DNA of 64,000 bases from Zanthoxylum bungeanum (GCA_019454045.1 SKCR01032801.1:21551-85550); one strand, 5' to 3'. Shown: positions 11,014 through 23,960, counted from the stretch's first letter. Notes: generated from the letters alone by a model not told the origin. Numbers and translations are program-made.

Positions 11014-13160
11014 ATTTTAAGCATGAAATATATTATGGTTCATATACTTTAATTTGGGTATTTTGCTTGGAGCTTGTTTTGTCCAAATTGATTGTTTGGA
11101 GATTATGATAACTTAGAGTTATGCATGATTGATTTTGAGAAAAATTGATTAGATTAATTTTCCCCAATTTGTTAGTCATGGCCGAATGTATGGACCTTAG
11201 GATCTCATGGTGATTTTTGATTTTTTTGGACCATTGGATGTGTTTAAATGCATGAGATATATTGATTTGTGATTTAATTGGATTGAAATCAAAATTGGTT
11301 AATATTATGCATGATTATCGTGAGATGAGAAGCATGAAATGAGGTTGATTCTGCTTCAATTGTGTTGGACATGATTTGAATATGTTAAATCATGATTAAT
11401 TAGTGTAATTGGTATTTTGGAAATATTAATTTAACTAATTAATTGTGGCTAATACACTTTAATTAAAAATTTTGATATTTGGAATATTGTAATATAATAA
11501 ATTAGTCTTCAATTTTGAATTGAGCTAATATTATTGTATTTGGGCTTAATGGGCTTGGTTGGGCCAAGTTGGTTTAGGACAATTGGATTGGATCCAAATT
11601 GGGCCTAAAACCATTTATAAAGTCCAATATAATAAATGGGCCTTTAAATATTTAATTGGGCCTAATGGGCCAAAATTAATTTTATGGCAAATGGTGATTT
11701 CTTATTGGGTTTTGGTTGCCAAAGTCCATGCCTTAAGAATTAATTAAAAACCCATTGGCCTTTAATTAAATTGACATTGGATGTTAATTGGGCCTTTGAG
11801 ACCTATTAAGATTGGATTTAGAATCTAAGTCTAAAAGGCACATAATTAAGTGTAATTGTTTAATTTGGAATTAAATTAGAATTAGTATTGAATACGAATT
11901 AAATTGGATTTAATATTGTAGTTCGATATAATTCAAGAATACACACTTTGAGTACTTATTCTTAAACGAGTTGGACTCGTGCAAATCAAATCGTTGTTTG
12001 AACATTGAATGGTCATTAATTCAAAGATTAATTAATTGGATTAGATTGATTGAATAACATGCTTTGTGTGAATACATGGATGTATTGTATGAATAATGTA
12101 TATCGGATGGATATTAGAGGTAAGGGCAATTTTGGAAATTTTTGTAATAAATTTAGAATGTATTAAATTGGACCTGCGTGTCCAGCCTTTTATCTCTTGA
12201 CTCTTTGTACTTCTTTTCTCACCAATTCCCCTCAATGTAAATGAGGTTTCTTTATTGTATTATGTAATTGGGTAGAAGTAAATATAGTGCTAGCCAGGGA
12301 GAGGAAATAGAGAGATTTGTTCTAGGAACAATTTGTTGAATATCCATCCCATATCGTTATTATTATTTCGCACCTTATTATGCTTTTAGAATGCATGCCT
12401 AAGGTGTATGATGAGACATAATCAAAGATAATAAAATGGTTGCCAATTTACGCGAAAAACCCTCAATCAAATATTAAGCGATTTCCTTCCATTGAGTGGT
12501 TCTCTCTCAAGATCCAACATTGGCATTGGTTTGTTGGCCAAAGTCAAGATCAATGTCCATCACGGATGTGTTTGAACCACAAAATCTTTGTTCCATATCG
12601 CATGTCTTGGGCAAGTTGTGATTTGTTGGCCAAAGTCAAGGTCACTTCTTGTTCATCGACATGGATTAAGAAGCTTTCCCACTGTCAATTGGTCCCGCTT
12701 AACTGGAATCATTAAGCTTGTTGAGCCAAAGCCAAGGCTTAGTTGATTCAGAGGAAAAGGTTAGAAATATATTGGATATATTGGCATATATTTGCGGACT
12801 TGGAGGTCCACCTACCGGATCTAAGAATTGGATGAGATCCAATTGATCTTAGAGATCTACCTAGTTAAATATCATACATCTTGTTGGCCAAAGTCAAGGT
12901 TATGTGTTATTTAACGATCCTCCTAGCCCACTAGGAAACTAGGTTTCCCGAGTACTCAACAGAGGGTTAGAGGCTCATCGAAAAATAGTGGGATGCCAGT
13001 ATTGAATTTGCAATTTCGTTCAAATACTTGCCAATACGCGCTTTCAATTATTTTCGTCATTTTATTATTTATTAGTTGGACTAATATTTTATTATTGTTA
13101 TTGTAACAGTTGGATTGTACCCAAAATCGTTAATTGAATAGTTAGACTATTGCAATTAAG
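11014..13160 (+). other. Copia A leader, no gene seen
   Basis: 2.1 kb of AT-rich untranslated leader between primer-binding site and gag. It holds further TGG-loop hairpins (TTTAATT-TGG-AATTAAA near 11870; ATTAAAT-TGG-ATTTAAT near 11899) and four copies of a TTGGCCAAAGTCAAG motif (separate entry). Short ORFs here lack any recognisable domain. Confidence 0.7.
12531..12910 (+). repeat. Four spaced TTGGCCAAAGTCAAG motifs in copia A leader
   Basis: Copies near 12533, 12626, 12721 (diverged, GAGCCAAAGCCAAGG) and 12894. The same four, in the same order and with the third diverged in the same way, are in the leader of element B at 35605-35980. Role unknown; packaging, dimerisation or translation signals are possible. 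Confidence 0.75.
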
Positions 13161-13880
13161 ATGGCCGGAAAGATCAACGTTAGAGACATTATCATGGGTG
13201 AAAATGTCTTTAATGGTACAAACTTTCCTGACTGGGATATGAACCTCAGGATTGTCCTGGGGGCCGAGAAGATGCTCTATACGATAGAGAGACCTCTCGG
13301 GCCTAAGCCCGGAATTGAGCACCGCTTGAGCTTGAGCTTTGAAGACTCATAGCGATGACAACTCAACTGCTCATCTGTCATGCTCGCTGCAATGACCCCT
13401 CAATTTCGTCGCCAGAACAAGGGATTGGATCCCTATACTATGATGGAAAATTGAAGGACCTTCACCGATCTAACCTTAGATTGCAAAGGTATGAATTGCA
13501 GAAGAAGCTCTTTCGCTCTCGAATGTCAGAGGGTACATCTGTCGAGCACGATGATTGCTGACATCGAACAGCTGGGTCAGCTAGGAATAACCTTTGTAGT
13601 TTCATGATGAACGAAGATCATACTCTTGGAGAGTTGATGGCAATGCTGTGTGAAGCAGAAAAAGAGCTTTTAAATGGAAAAAAGCGCGAGGCGCACTTCG
13701 CTTCGACATCTCAGTCTGCCAAGGCTTGGCCAAAGGCTACTGGAGGCGTGAAGAAGAAGAAGAAGAGAAAGGGCAAGGCCAAATCATCAAAGTCTTCTGG
13801 GAAGGCAAAAGACAAATCCCAAGATGTCTGCCTACAGTGTGGCAAACGGGGTCACTAGAAGCGTGACTGCCGTGAGTACA
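13161..13880 (+). pseudogene. Copia A gag (degenerate)
   Basis: The start ATG at 13161 gives MAGKINVRDIIMGENVFNG, followed by the NFPDWDMNLRIVL segment typical of the copia gag N-terminus (UBN2-type). The frame is lost near 13350 and regained near 13604 (EDHTLGELMAMLCEAEKELL), leading into a Lys-rich linker (13750-13830) and a CCHC zinc knuckle CLQCGKRGH near 13835. The knuckle Trp codon after GH is now TAG, followed by KRDC, so the knuckle is cut at residue 10. Gag would form the virus-like particle in the cytoplasm; this copy cannot make an intact one. Confidence 0.88.
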
Positions 13881-15215
13881 AGGCGCACATGAAGGAAATC
13901 AAAGCGGGCAAGGCACCGGCTTCAGGTATGTTTGTTATTGAAATAAACATGTCTACTTCTAGTTTTAAAAATTGGATTTTTGATTCTTGTTGTGGTACTC
14001 ATATATGTACTGATGTGCAGGATCTGCAGATTAGCAGGAGACTGACTTCATGAGAGATAGACCTCCGAGTTGGAAATGGGACTAGAGTCGCCGTTTTGGC
14101 TGTTGGGACCTATATTTTGGAACTGCCCTCGGGGCATGTACTTACTTTATCAGACTTCTATTATGTACCTAGTTTGACTAGGAATATTATTTCTGTATCT
14201 TGCTTAGCCCAATGTGGGCATACTTTTGTATTCAGAAACACATGGTGTTTTATTTATAAAAATGATATTGAGATATGTAGTGTTGATGTTAATAATGGTC
14301 TTTATATTTTGAATATAAATCAATCTCAAACATATAACGTAACAAACAAAAGGCTTAAATTAAGTAACAAAGATGAAACTTATATGTGGCATTGTCGTCT
14401 GAGACACATTAATAAGACTCGCATATCCACACTTTCGAAGAGTGGGTACTTGGACGGATTTGATCCAAATTCATATGACGTCTGCGAATCTTGTTTATTA
14501 GGCAAAATGCCTAAAACACCTTTTAGCGCTAAAGGTGCACGTGCCACCAAACTGTTAGCCCTCGTTCATAGTGACGTATGCGGGCCTATGTCTAGCTAGG
14601 CTAGAGGTGGATATGAGTACTTCGTAACCTTTACGGATGATGCATCGCGTTATGGTTATGTATATTTTATGAGACACAAGTCGGAAACCTTTGAGAAATT
14701 CAAAGAGTTTCGACACGAAGTAGAAAAACGACTGGCAAAAGTATTAAAACATTACGATCGGACCGTGGTGAAGAATACTTAAGCAATGAGTTTCTCGATT
14801 ACTTGAAAGAGTATGGTATTCTTTCACAGTGGACTCCTCCCGGAATACCTCAATTAAACGGTGTGTCCGAACGGAGAAACCTAACATTGTTGGACATGGT
14901 AAGGTCTATGATGAGTCGCACAGAGCTACCAATTTCCTTATGGGGATATGCATTGAACAGTGCAATACTTTTTTTGAATAAGGTTTCGTCAAAGTCTGTT
15001 CAAGTCTGTTCAACAGACTCCATATGAAATATGGACAGGAAAGAAACCGGGTTTCTCATTACTGAAGATTTGGGGATGCTGGGCATACGTTAACATTTGG
15101 ATGGTACCAAACTAGAACCCAAATCGGATAAGTGACTATTTGTAGGTTATCTAGGGAAACCAAATGATATTACTTCTACAACCCACAAGAGAACAAAGTA
15201 TTTGTTGCTCTACAT
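13881..15215 (+). pseudogene. Copia A protease-integrase region (degenerate)
   Basis: The protease active-site region near 13975 reads WIFDSCCGTHIC, so the Gly of the usual D-S-G triad is replaced by Cys. GAG-pre-integrase follows (WHCRLRHIN near 14388; CESCLLGKMPKTPF near 14488), then integrase with the first catalytic Asp in HSDVCGP (near 14570) and the catalytic Glu region NGVSERRN (near 14860). In-frame stops (14596, 14780) and a frameshift near 14750 break it. Confidence 0.88.
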
Positions 15216-17045
15216 GTGGTGTTCCTCGAAAAGGAATTCCTAAATACAGTGGTAAGTGGGAGGAAAATAGAACTCGATGAAAGTCGGAGTGATACTGTTC
15301 CTGGCATCGATTCCTTACCGGAACACGAACAGTTCATCAGGGATGAAACTGTACCACAATCTTCTAATACACAAGAACCGCGTAGGTCGGAGAGAGTTAG
15401 AAAACAACCTGAGAGGTATGGGTTTCTGATCTCACCTCACGTAGATATTAATCTTATTGAGGATAACGAGCCGGCTACGTATGAGGAAGCGATACAAGAT
15501 ATCGACTCTGCTTTATGGCAAGAAGCCATGAAATCCGAAATGGATTCCATGTATACCAACCAAGTTTGGACACTGGTTGATGCACCAGAAGGCGTAAAGC
15601 CTATTGGTTGCAAATGGGTCTTCAAGAAGAAGACCTTCATGGATGGCAACATACAAACTTACAAAGCTAGGCTTGTAGCAAAAGGGTATCATCAACGACA
15701 TGATGTCGATTACGATGGAACTTTTTCACATGTTGCCATGATTAAATCCATTCGGATAATGCTTGTTATTGCTGCATATTTCGATTATGAAATATAGCAG
15801 ATGGACGTCAAAACCGCTTTCCTTAACAGAAACCTTTTGGAGGATGTTTATATGCAACAGCCTGATGATTTTGTCGTACCAAAACGTGTAAACAAGGTTT
15901 GCAAATTAAATCGATCCATTTATGGATTGAAGCAAGCATCGCATTCTTGGAACCAACGTTTTGATGAGATCATAAAAGAATATGATTTCGTTCAAAACGA
16001 GGATGATCCTTGTGTATATAAGAAGGTTAGTGGGAGCGCACTGACATTCATTGTCCTTTACGTTGATGATGTATTGCTTATTGGCAATGACATTCCCATG
16101 ATACAATCGGTGAAAACATGGCTTTCATTAAAATTCTCCATGAAAGATCTGGGAGAAGCAGCCTTTATTCTGGGAATAAAGATCTATCGGTATAGATCTA
16201 GAAAGATCCTTGGACTCTCCCAGAGTACGTACATTGATAAAGTGTTGAAGAGATTCAACATGGATCAGTCTAAAAGGGGACTGTTGCCAGTGTCATATGT
16301 GGTAACTCTATCTAAGGACATGTGTCCTAAAACTCAAGATGAGAGAGACAACATAAGTCGGATCCATTCGCTTCTGCAATCGGATCGATCATGTATGCCA
16401 TGATATGTACGCGACCTGATGTCTCGTATGCTTTGAGCATGTGTAGTCACTATCAGGCCGATCCAGGCGATGGTCATTGGGTTGCGGTTAAGAATATCCT
16501 TAAGTATCTTAGACAAACTAAGGATGCTTTCTTAATCTATGGAGAATGAGAATTTGAGGTAACTGGGTTTACTGATGCAAGTTTCCAAACCGATAAAGAC
16601 AACTGTAAGTCGCAATTCGGGTATATATTTTGTTTGAACAACAAAGTAGTGAGCTGGAAATCTTCCAAGCAAGAGACTGTTGCCGATTCAATAACAGAAG
16701 CGGAATATATCGCTGCAGCTGAGGCAGCACAAAGAGGCAGTTTGGATATGTAAATTCCTAATTGGATTAGGAGTAGTTCCGTTAGCAGCTGAGCCCGTTC
16801 CTTTGTATTGTGACAATAACGGGGCTATAGCGCAGGCTAAGGAACCGCGGTCTCATCAACGATCCAAGCATGTACTTCGACGTTTCCATCTGATTCGTGA
16901 GATCATACATCGTGGCGATGTGAAGATCGAGAAGGTCACATCAGATGATAATATTGCAGATCCGCTGACGAAGGCTATTCCTCAGCAAAAGTTTGAGCGA
17001 CATGTACATAGTTCATGTGTTAGATACTTGAGTGATTGGCTATAG
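15216..17045 (+). pseudogene. Copia A reverse transcriptase-RNase H (degenerate)
   Basis: RT begins with the region before GCKWVFKKK (near 15607), continues to KTAFLNRNL (near 15810) and the catalytic YVDDVLLIGND (near 16060), and ends near 16300 with SKRGLLPVSYV. One TAG at 15795 splits it between HVAMIKSIRIM and MDVKTAFL. RNase H follows: FTDASFQTD near 16570, VVSWKSSKQETVADS near 16650, EAEYIAAAEA near 16700 and the C-terminal DNIADPLTKAIP near 16950. A frameshift lies near 16735. It ends at TAG 17043, just before the polypurine tract. Confidence 0.9.
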
Positions 17046-17048
17046 GCC

Positions 17049-17059
17049 AAGTGGGAGAT
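17049..17059 (+). promoter_or_regulatory. Polypurine tract of copia A
   Basis: AAGTGGGAGAT abuts the 3' LTR, the standard plus-strand primer of plant copia elements. Confidence 0.9.
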
Positions 17060-18965
17060 TGTTGGACAATTGTGACCCATAGCATCACTATTTGTAAAAG
17101 ACATTGTGGTTTTTGTACAAATTAACTATGTGACAAAAAAAATTGCCATTTTATCATTTTGTAATTAGATTACTTGAATATATAAATGATAAAAGTCCTT
17201 ATGATTAGTTCCGGATTAATAAGATATGAGACAATATCAATCCACTTTTAATCATTAAATATCCCTAGTCGTAGTATTATCGAGACTGGACATCGATAAT
17301 GCGGGATAGGCTTGTATTACACTTGTGCGTGTTATGGAAGCGTAACGACATAGTTCTCATATATTTGGGTATTGGATACTCATGCAAGTGTAATAGGAGG
17401 TTCTGTTTACCGATGGTACGGAAACAGCTTCGCTCTGGATAGACCCCTCGGAATCTCATTGGTAGTATGACTATGTGTCTATGGGAATCCGAATTAGGGT
17501 AGGTGTATTTACTCTTAACCTGAGACTTGCATCGCAAATACTTGAGATAATCAGTACGCTTTGGTTTTGGTCGTCCGGGGCTTTAACAGGTTTTGTGTAC
17601 GCCTCTTCTGGGTTTATTGAGAATCGTAGTGTATTGGGTGTGATGTCAAGATGGAAGTATCACTTCAGTCATATGGAGATGATGATCATGCAGGGATACA
17701 TAACTGGTACTCTATTATTTTGCAACTATCGGGATAATATGACAAGGTCATGATTATCCAATTAAAGAGACTAGTTGTTAGTGATCTGATATATGCTTCG
17801 TATGTGGCAGACACTATTCCAGCCACAGGCCTAGCATGTGATATCCGATACTGGATCGTAATACGCAATACTTGGTATACTACACTTGATATAGATTATG
17901 TATTCCTTAAAAGAATATTTCTGGAGAATTGGGTAGGCACGGTGCTTTGCTAGAAGCCAACCATGTCTTGTAAATCGATAAGAACGTGGTACGGGGTACA
18001 TGCGTGTTTGGATAGTCCGACGACCGGATTTACTGCCGACATATCCAAGGATCTCATGGGTCGCTTCCCGAAGATTCACCGATGACGTTTGACTCAACAG
18101 AATTAATTTAGAATTAATTATGAGAGAGAGAAAATTAATCTAGGATTAATTATGGTAAGAATTTATCTGGGATAAAATTCGAATAGTAGAGAGAGAATGA
18201 TTAATTTTGAATTAATCGATTAAATAATATATTCGATATATTAAATGAAATTAGATTTCATAGCGAAATTAAAATTGGATTTTAATTCGGGCGAACGAAT
18301 TAATTTAGAATTAATTCGCGAGCGACTTTCGTAATAATTTTGCGAGACATTATTATTTAATTAAATTTGATTTAATTAAGTCGCAATGGAAAATTCGTTA
18401 ATTCAGAATTAACGAACCCGAGCTCAAAATGTGTTTTGCGGGCCCACTCGAATTTTGAATTTAAAGTGGGGCCCACCTAGTCACATCACTAGTCAACTTT
18501 ATTTAGCTTTTGGTTGATAGAAGTTGGTAGTTGGTGTTGGCTTGTAAATTACACAATCTTTATTTTATTTGATTTGTTTAAGACATTTACCAATTTTGGG
18601 ATATTTGGTATTAGATAATTGATTTTGGAAAATCAAAACAAGTTACACATTCTCTCATTGCTTACAATTGTCGAAACTCTTCCCCATCTTTCTCTCAAAT
18701 TGGCGTGAACCTAGGGTTCATGGTTCTTGATTTTTTCTTCAAAAATCTTGATTGCTAGCACAACAAAGGAGTCTACAAAGGTGATAGGGAAACTTACCCT
18801 AGAGTTTGGAATTCAAAGGAAGGCTTGGAGCACTTCTCAAAGGAAAATTTTGAAATTCATACATTCACAAACCAATCAATGTAAGTGATTTTTCCGCAAA
18901 CTTCATTGAGTATTCACACAATATCATGACTTAGAAGATCCTTGGCATGTTCTAGGAACCCTACA
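17060..18965 (+). repeat. Copia A 3' LTR
   Basis: TGTTGGAC...CCTACA, collinear with 9084-10998. The hairpin series recurs at 18101-18416, here with perfect versions of hairpins 7 (CGAATTAATT, loop TAG) and 9 (TTCGTTAATT, loop CAG). Confidence 0.95.
18101..18416 (+). other. Hairpin array (copia A 3' LTR)
   Basis: Same order of stems and loops as in 10131-10447. Compared with the 5' LTR, the loop of hairpin 4 is TTG instead of TGG, while the stem is unchanged. Confidence 0.85.
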
Positions 18966-19600
18966 CCTAGATCCTAGATTCAGAGTCTGGAGGGTAGCAT
19001 AGATCCGCACCCCGGCTCTAGTTCAGTAGCTTGGGGGACGGTGATACGAAATGCCCCAAGACCACCAGATTTCAGGGCTAGGGGGATGGCGATACGTAAC
19101 GCCCCTAGAGCCTAGTTTCTGGGACAGATAGTGGCATGCTTTGGGGGACGGTGATACGTAACTCCCCAATATCATGGATTTGCACTCATGGCTCTATTTA
19201 GGCGTATGAGAGGACAACGATACGTAACACCCCCATGCGTCAAGTTTTCAGCAGACTTTCAGATAAAGATTTTTCAGAAACACATTTTCGGAGATAGCCT
19301 TACAGATAAGATGATTTCAAGAAAGAGTTTTCATAAGAAACTTTTTTATGAGAGATTCAAATTTTTCTGACCAGAATTAGTTTTTGGAAAAGTTTTCCAG
19401 AAAGAAAGTTGTTTCAAATAAGGAAAGAGATTTCAAAAGAGATGATTTGAGATAAATTTTGTTTTAGAACCATGGATATTTCAAAAAACATTTGAGTTCC
19501 TATTTTATTTTAACTGTCCACTCACTTAGATCGTTCAAATGATCTAACCTCGACTCCCAGATTCTTTGTTTTGCAGGTTGAGATTTCGTATAAGCAAGAG
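18966..19600 (+). repeat. LTR-like repeat E, right part, with four GGGG...CCCC motifs
   Basis: Continuation of 8353-9083. Four copies of a 25-bp motif, GGGGACGGTGATACGTAAC followed by a C-run, lie at 19033, 19081, 19143 and 19209. An A-rich stretch (19260-19500) and a box with GATCGTTCAAATGATCTAA near 19540 follow. All recur inverted in E' (26040-26620). No ORF belongs to it. Confidence 0.78.
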
Positions 19601-19956
19601 TAATGGGTGTTACCTGTTTTCAATTCTCAAATAATAGTTATTGGATCTAACATCCCTCTCCGGGAGATGCTACCAGCAGTGAATAGGCTGACCTATCCCC
19701 ATGAACCTATGACTTTTTAACTATGATCAATACTATTATCTCATCTCAAATCTAAACACATGTATAGGGACCATTGTCCAACTCAACAACATAAAATGCA
19801 ACTCAATGCTCATAATTGTTTACTTAATAATAATGCATGGTACAACTCTGTTTATAGACATTTTACTCAATAAAATAACTAATACTGTATTAATATTTGA
19901 TTCATGACTTTTACTGTGACTCTGATTGACTCTCTCTCTGACTTGAACTAGTGGAC
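19601..19956. other. Unassigned sequence left of copia D
   Basis: No gene, LTR terminus or repeat recognised. E and E' diverge right after GTTTTGCAGGTT near 19572, so this may be internal sequence of the E element or pre-existing DNA. Confidence 0.4.
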
Positions 19957-19961
19957 CAAAC

Positions 19962-22371
19962 TGTTGGGGTTGGTGCTCAGAGCGCCAATTCCCGGTTGTA
20001 TTTCTTTTGAATACTTCTGTAAAACATTATTATTATGAATAATATATGCAGTTTCTATAATATAATCTATCTTATAATATGGTAAAGACGTATTGACCTT
20101 AGAATGATTAGTATGGTACAGTTGCAAAAGCGTCGCGTAACGGACATTGAGTAGTATCATGACGTTGTCATTCTTCAGACAGAGTTCCTGGTCAAGGTTT
20201 ACACTACTTAGTCAGTAAAGTAAACCCGTTGAGACCGGTACATGCCGTATACTGGAATATATGATTCCAATGGTTTCTCAATGAACAATTAGTCTTGGAG
20301 ACTAGTATAGACGTGTATGTGTTTATAGCGGAGAAAACAACACGAACGACTCATCGAAGATTCTTAATGGATGGTACACCAGCGTCAATAAGAATCTTCT
20401 CGGGTTGAGTAGCACTTGTGATTCTTAGACTTGAGATGCCATTGAGGGCACATGAGACATTCTTTACACTTAGATGGCAGTCACGTCACCGATCTATTTA
20501 GATCAGACCTCCGCCTGTTCGTTGGCTGTAGACAGATCCTCAAGGTGTCCTATGTGTATCAAGATAAGATCCGTCAGTTCTGTCTATCAGAGCATAGGTT
20601 AGTCCATATGATTAGCATCAGGTAAAACCATGGGCCCGTGGTAAAGTTTAGAAGCTAGTTCTAAACATTCTTTTAGAGATTTGCTAATGGAATAGTCGAC
20701 TGGATAATCCCCATAGAGATTTGACGTTTACATCTATATCTGGGATTTATCCGGATACCTATGACGGAGGAGGATTATACATTTGCCATGACCTCGACCT
20801 GTATGGTTCAGCGAGATTATCGTGATCGTCATAATCTACGGGTGGATAGATTATGGACACGAAATTAGATTTCGTGACGGATATACCTGAATCTAGAGAG
20901 TCTCAATAATGAAACATACTCGTAGAGCACTAGAGCAACATTTATAAATAATATTGATTATTTATAAAGTTGTTTAAAGGTTAAACGCAAGATACGTGCT
21001 AAAGGGACTAGATAATCATTTGCCTAATTATTGTGTATTTATATTTAATACTTGATTAATTTAAATACACATTAATTAATAGTCAAAATGAGTTATTTGA
21101 CTTATATCCCAAATGAATATATGTTTTTAATATTTAATGTAAATATTATACATATATTTAATATATTTGTATTTGATTAATTAATTAATTATTTAATTGT
21201 TAAATGATTAAATTAATTAAAATATAAATATCTTACATTAGGATATTTTAAGTAAATGATATTGTTTCCATTTTTGACTTAAATAAATATCCATAAAGTG
21301 TTTTAGATATTTTTGTCAAGTTGATTAAATGATTTTCAAATGAATTGAAATGAAAAATTTGGTATATACATTACTTGAATTTTCGGCCAAGGCAAAAAAT
21401 GCACAGTATATATTGTTTTCATTTCTTTCATTTGGTTAACCTAATACACTTTTCATAAAACTCCATTGAAAGAAACCAAGGAAACAAGTGAAGGAGAAAA
21501 AAAAAAACCAAAAGAAAAGCTTGGATTTTGTAAGTTTTTCAAACTTACTATTAGAAAGGAAATTGTTCCTTAGGATCTAGGCAACATCTTGTGATGTTTA
21601 TTAATATTATTTTCTTTATTTCTTGTGTTTTTGATGATGGAAATTTTGATATTGAAGTGTTGAGCATGTATTGTGAAGGAAGGTTGTGACTATTGCAGTT
21701 GTAAGCTTTCTTTTAAGGTTTTGAAAACCATGTTGCTAATCTAGAGTTGTTGAACCACTCTTAGATGACCTAATTTGATCTTGAGTTGTTTCATTGTGTT
21801 GAGACTTGGATTGGATGTAAGAATGATGATTAAAGTAATTGATTTAATGTATTTGGTCTAATTTGTCCAATTTGTGGAAATTGAAAAATTAGGGTTCTTA
21901 ACTAATTCCAATTTGGGGATTTTCATATATGTTGTGTATTTGTATGTGTATATGATGCATATAAAGTTTCATGTTGATTGGATTACATTTAGATGTGTTT
22001 TGAATCATGAAATGACAAAAGGCACAAATTGCCTACCATTGGAGGCTCTCGGCCTTGGACTTAGAATTTAGGGGATTTTGGTTGTTTTGGTGTTTTGATG
22101 TTTTGAACATGCTAACTTCATCTTAGAAATGATTTAGAATCATTCAAAATTGATTTGATCAATTTCGGACTAAAATGGACAGAATACCAAAGTAAGGGTA
22201 ATTTGGTAAATTCACTTAAATATGATTTATTGAATTTTATTTCATAATTTGATTATTGGAATATTAAATAATGGGTTTATTTTTTAATCCGAGAAAAAGT
22301 TTTGAAATCGGAAAATACGATTTTCCACCGCTTCCGCTGCGTTACCGGATTCAGCCCCTAAAACCCCTACA
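19962..22371 (+). repeat. Copia D 5' LTR
   Basis: 2410 bp from TGTTGGGGTTGGTGC to CCCCTACA, then AA and the primer-binding site. Its second half matches 24560-25981. A minus-strand solo copy of the same family lies at 44988-47616. Confidence 0.93.
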
Positions 22372-22374
22372 AAA

Positions 22375-22386
22375 TGGTATCAGAGC
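22375..22386 (+). promoter_or_regulatory. Primer-binding site of copia D
   Basis: TGGTATCAGAGC exactly matches the usual initiator tRNA-Met complement. Confidence 0.93.
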
Positions 22387-23131
22387 GTCTGATTCTAGGC
22401 CACCTAAAATGATTAGCCTTCATTGAATCATGTTTATTCTTGTTTTCTTGACTTTATGCATGCTTATAATAATCTAATTTGGTTAGATTTAGGGTGTATG
22501 ACACTTAGCGGGAAAATCCCTAATTAATAAGGTTTGAATGTAATTATGTATTTGATGCATGTTATATGGTCCGTCTTGTCAATACGGTTTATGAATACTT
22601 CTTTGTGACTACATCCGAGACCGTGCCTCTGCTGTGAGGTGTAGCCGATAAAGATTTATTTATACCGGATGTATATCAGATACTAGGTAAATTCAAGTAA
22701 AAGCGGAATTCTAAACGTGCCCTAGCTGTCAGGATTACGTAAGTAACTTGAGTTTATCATTGACGAGTTTAACCTTGGTACGTCTCCTTGTGGGCCTGCC
22801 TTCGCAGCGACAACGAGAAATGGCCAGGACCGGATACTTAGGAGTCACTATTGAGTGATTGACAAATGAGTTGTCTACCTGATGAATATACGTAGGCGAG
22901 ACCGTGCCTCTGCTGTGAGCTGAAATATATTCACGGGATCCACCTTTCACTATTAGTATTTAATTTAATCATTAAATATTTGTATTTTATTTTGGATTAC
23001 ACAGTATTGCATGATTTAGTGGGGAGGGCATATTAGATTAAAAATCCATGATCTAGTTTATGCTTTTGATATTATATGAAACTGCTTAATTTCTGCTAAC
23101 CATTTTTCGTGATCTATATGATAGATTGGCG
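22387..23131 (+). other. Copia D leader, no gene seen
   Basis: About 745 bp. It contains the 14-bp direct repeat GAGACCGTGCCTCT at about 22617 and 22898, each followed by GCTGTGAG. No coding domain. Confidence 0.6.
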
Positions 23132-23960
23132 ATGGCGGCACAATCCACAAATCAGTTTGCGTGTATGCTTGATGCGAACAAACTGAAAGGCGTTGAGAAC
23201 TTCGCTGACTGGGAATTGGATTTGAGGATTGTCCTCCGATTCCGAAAAGCTGGGATATGTTCTTGAGGGTCCGTTGCCCCTTGCTGTGGGTGCGGATGCT
23301 TCGGAGGAGGAACGCCAAGTTTTTGAAACTTGGAAGGATGATGATTTAAGGGTTAAATCATACATCCTTAGTTCACTGTCTCCGAAACTCAAGCAAAAGT
23401 ACTATGGCATGCTAGATTCCTATAGTATGATGACGCGATTGAGACAATCGTTTGAGAACCAAGAACAAGTGATTGTTCACAAAGTCTCCATGGAACTGTT
23501 CCATGCGCGTCTGGATGAGGGGCAAAGTGTTAGCCCACATGTTCTTCAGATGATCGATTTGATCGATCAATTGAGGCAACATAATCTCATATTGAATGAC
23601 ATTCTCGGTAGGAGTGTCATTCTTGGTTCGCTACCAGCTTCATTTCGCCAGTTCGTGATGTACTTCAACATGCACGGGACTGTCTGTACCTACCAGGAGC
23701 TACATAGGATGTTGCTCACGGTAGAAGAGGACCTTAAGAAGGGAGTACCGACTCGCCCTCCTAGAACTACTTCTCTTTCGGCTTCTTCCCAAGGATGGTC
23801 CAAGGGAAAGAACAAGAAAGGCAAGAAGAAGAAGAAGGCTTTTGGTCCTCAACACAGGCGAAGATTGCTAAGCCCAAGAGGGCTTCTGAAGACAAATGCC
23901 ACCACTGCGGCAAAGTCGGGCACTGGAAGAGGAACTGTCCTGATTACATTGCCCAGCTGA
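23132..23960 (+). pseudogene. Copia D gag (two frameshifts)
   Basis: ATG at 23132 (MAAQSTNQFACMLDANKLKG) is followed by the copia gag segment NFADWELDLRIVL. One extra C near 23235 shifts the frame. The body then reads on from 23237 for about 200 residues (RVKSYILSSLSPKLKQKYYG, VHKVSMELFHARLDEGQSVS, LGSLPASFRQFVMYFN), the UBN2-type capsid region. It ends in a Lys-rich stretch near 23810, after which the zinc-knuckle frame takes over by a second shift near 23840. Apart from these breaks it is well kept, better than the gag of A or B. Confidence 0.9.

Larger units (their letters stand above)
9084..18965 (+). mobile_element. Ty1/copia LTR retrotransposon A, complete but coding-dead
   Basis: 9.9-kb element with LTRs of 1915 and 1906 bp, a tRNA-Met type primer-binding site at 11000, a 2.1-kb leader, gag, protease, integrase, RT, RNase H (copia order) and polypurine tract AAGTGGGAGAT at 17049. 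The flanks are CATAG (9079-9083) and CCTAG (18966-18970), a 5-bp TSD with one mismatch. The inverted E' copy shows a continuous CCTGGATCCTAG at the matching place, which confirms the insertion site. The LTRs differ by a few percent by eye, and the start is TGTTAAAAC in the 5' LTR but TGTTGGAC in the 3' LTR. Confidence 0.95.
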
